Below are positions 63,887-64,000 of a stretch of DNA of 64,000 bases, piece after piece. This stretch comes from Leclercia sp. 29361 (GTDB lineage: Bacteria > Pseudomonadota > Gammaproteobacteria > Enterobacterales > Enterobacteriaceae). A program made the position numbers and the translations under genes. Every line of letters starts with the position of its first letter. Positions within the stretch are counted from its first letter, which is position 1. The notes below the pieces were generated by a model. The model had not been told where the DNA came from. It did not search any database and saw nothing but the letters and a program-made list of their open reading frames with translations. The DNA lies in NCBI RefSeq assembly GCF_011290365.1, contig NZ_CP049786.1, positions 1,240,001 to 1,304,000 on the forward strand, given 5' to 3'.

Positions 63887-64000
63887 ATGCTCGACACCAA
63901 CATGAAAACCCAGCTCAAGGCCTACCTTGAGAAACTGACCAAGCCTGTTGAGCTGATTGCCACGCTGGATGACAGCGCTAAATCGGCAGAAATCAAGGAA
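63887..64000 (+). CDS. ahpF: Alkyl hydroperoxide reductase subunit F, N-terminal part (3' end outside window)
   Basis: The first 38 codons ([35 protein letters not shown]) are those of AhpF, the flavoprotein that passes electrons from NADH to AhpC. An AGGAGA site lies before the ATG. The gene runs past the right edge of the window. Confidence 0.96.
   Translation, partial: MLDTNMKTQLKAYLEKLTKPVELIATLDDSAKSAEIKE

Overview
The window comes from a GC-rich member of the Enterobacteriaceae, close to Enterobacter, Lelliottia or Klebsiella. The enterobactin locus, cstA-ybdD, hcxA (ybdH), ybdL/mtnE, ybdO and ahpCF follow the order of the E. coli 13-14 min region. The full methionine-salvage set mtnK/A/D/C/B and the extra sugar operons are found in Klebsiella and Enterobacter relatives. 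No rRNA, tRNA, CRISPR array or intact insertion sequence was seen.

Left part (1-9.8 kb): the 3' end of a P-type cation ATPase, an RND efflux adaptor-pump pair, ybdK, two GNAT acetyltransferases, ymjA, a cold-shock-domain protein, and a tandem duplication (period 496 bp) of a hokE/sok-type toxin-antitoxin locus. In E. coli hokE lies between ybdK and entD. Here that interval also carries a carbohydrate island (9.8-20.1 kb): a FGGY kinase, a fucose/arabinose-type isomerase, a two-subunit transketolase, a SorC-type regulator, and a sugar ABC importer with a DUF2291 lipoprotein. Both operons start with the same promoter and paired-operator design, so one regulator probably controls uptake and breakdown together. 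The gene set fits the non-oxidative D-apiose route, which is an inference.

Between entD and fepA (20.9-24.9 kb) sits a polymorphic-toxin locus. It holds an unrecognised 164-aa protein, a PAAR/S-type-pyocin protein with a colicin E9-like HNH DNase tip and its Im9-like immunity protein, a silent cassette with a colicin E3-like rRNase tip, two small putative immunity proteins, and a further fragment of the parent toxin. Direct repeats that carry terminators frame the silent cassette.

The enterobactin system (fepA, fes, ybdZ, entF, fepCGD, entS, fepB, entCEBAH) spans 24.9-43 kb with Fur-like boxes in the divergent promoters; fepE is absent. Beyond it are an M20 peptidase with yjiGH, cstA-ybdD, a RelE/XRE toxin-antitoxin pair, an SDR enzyme, hcxA, a second sugar ABC importer with an LVIVD-repeat protein, and the mtn genes with MetJ boxes. 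The right end holds mtnE, ybdO and ahpC-ahpF. ahpC is preceded by an OxyR-like box and a long leader with an intrinsic terminator.

Two intergenic repeat families are scattered through the window: REP/BIME elements, and a palindromic family with the CCCTCACCC...CCCTCTCCCC signature.
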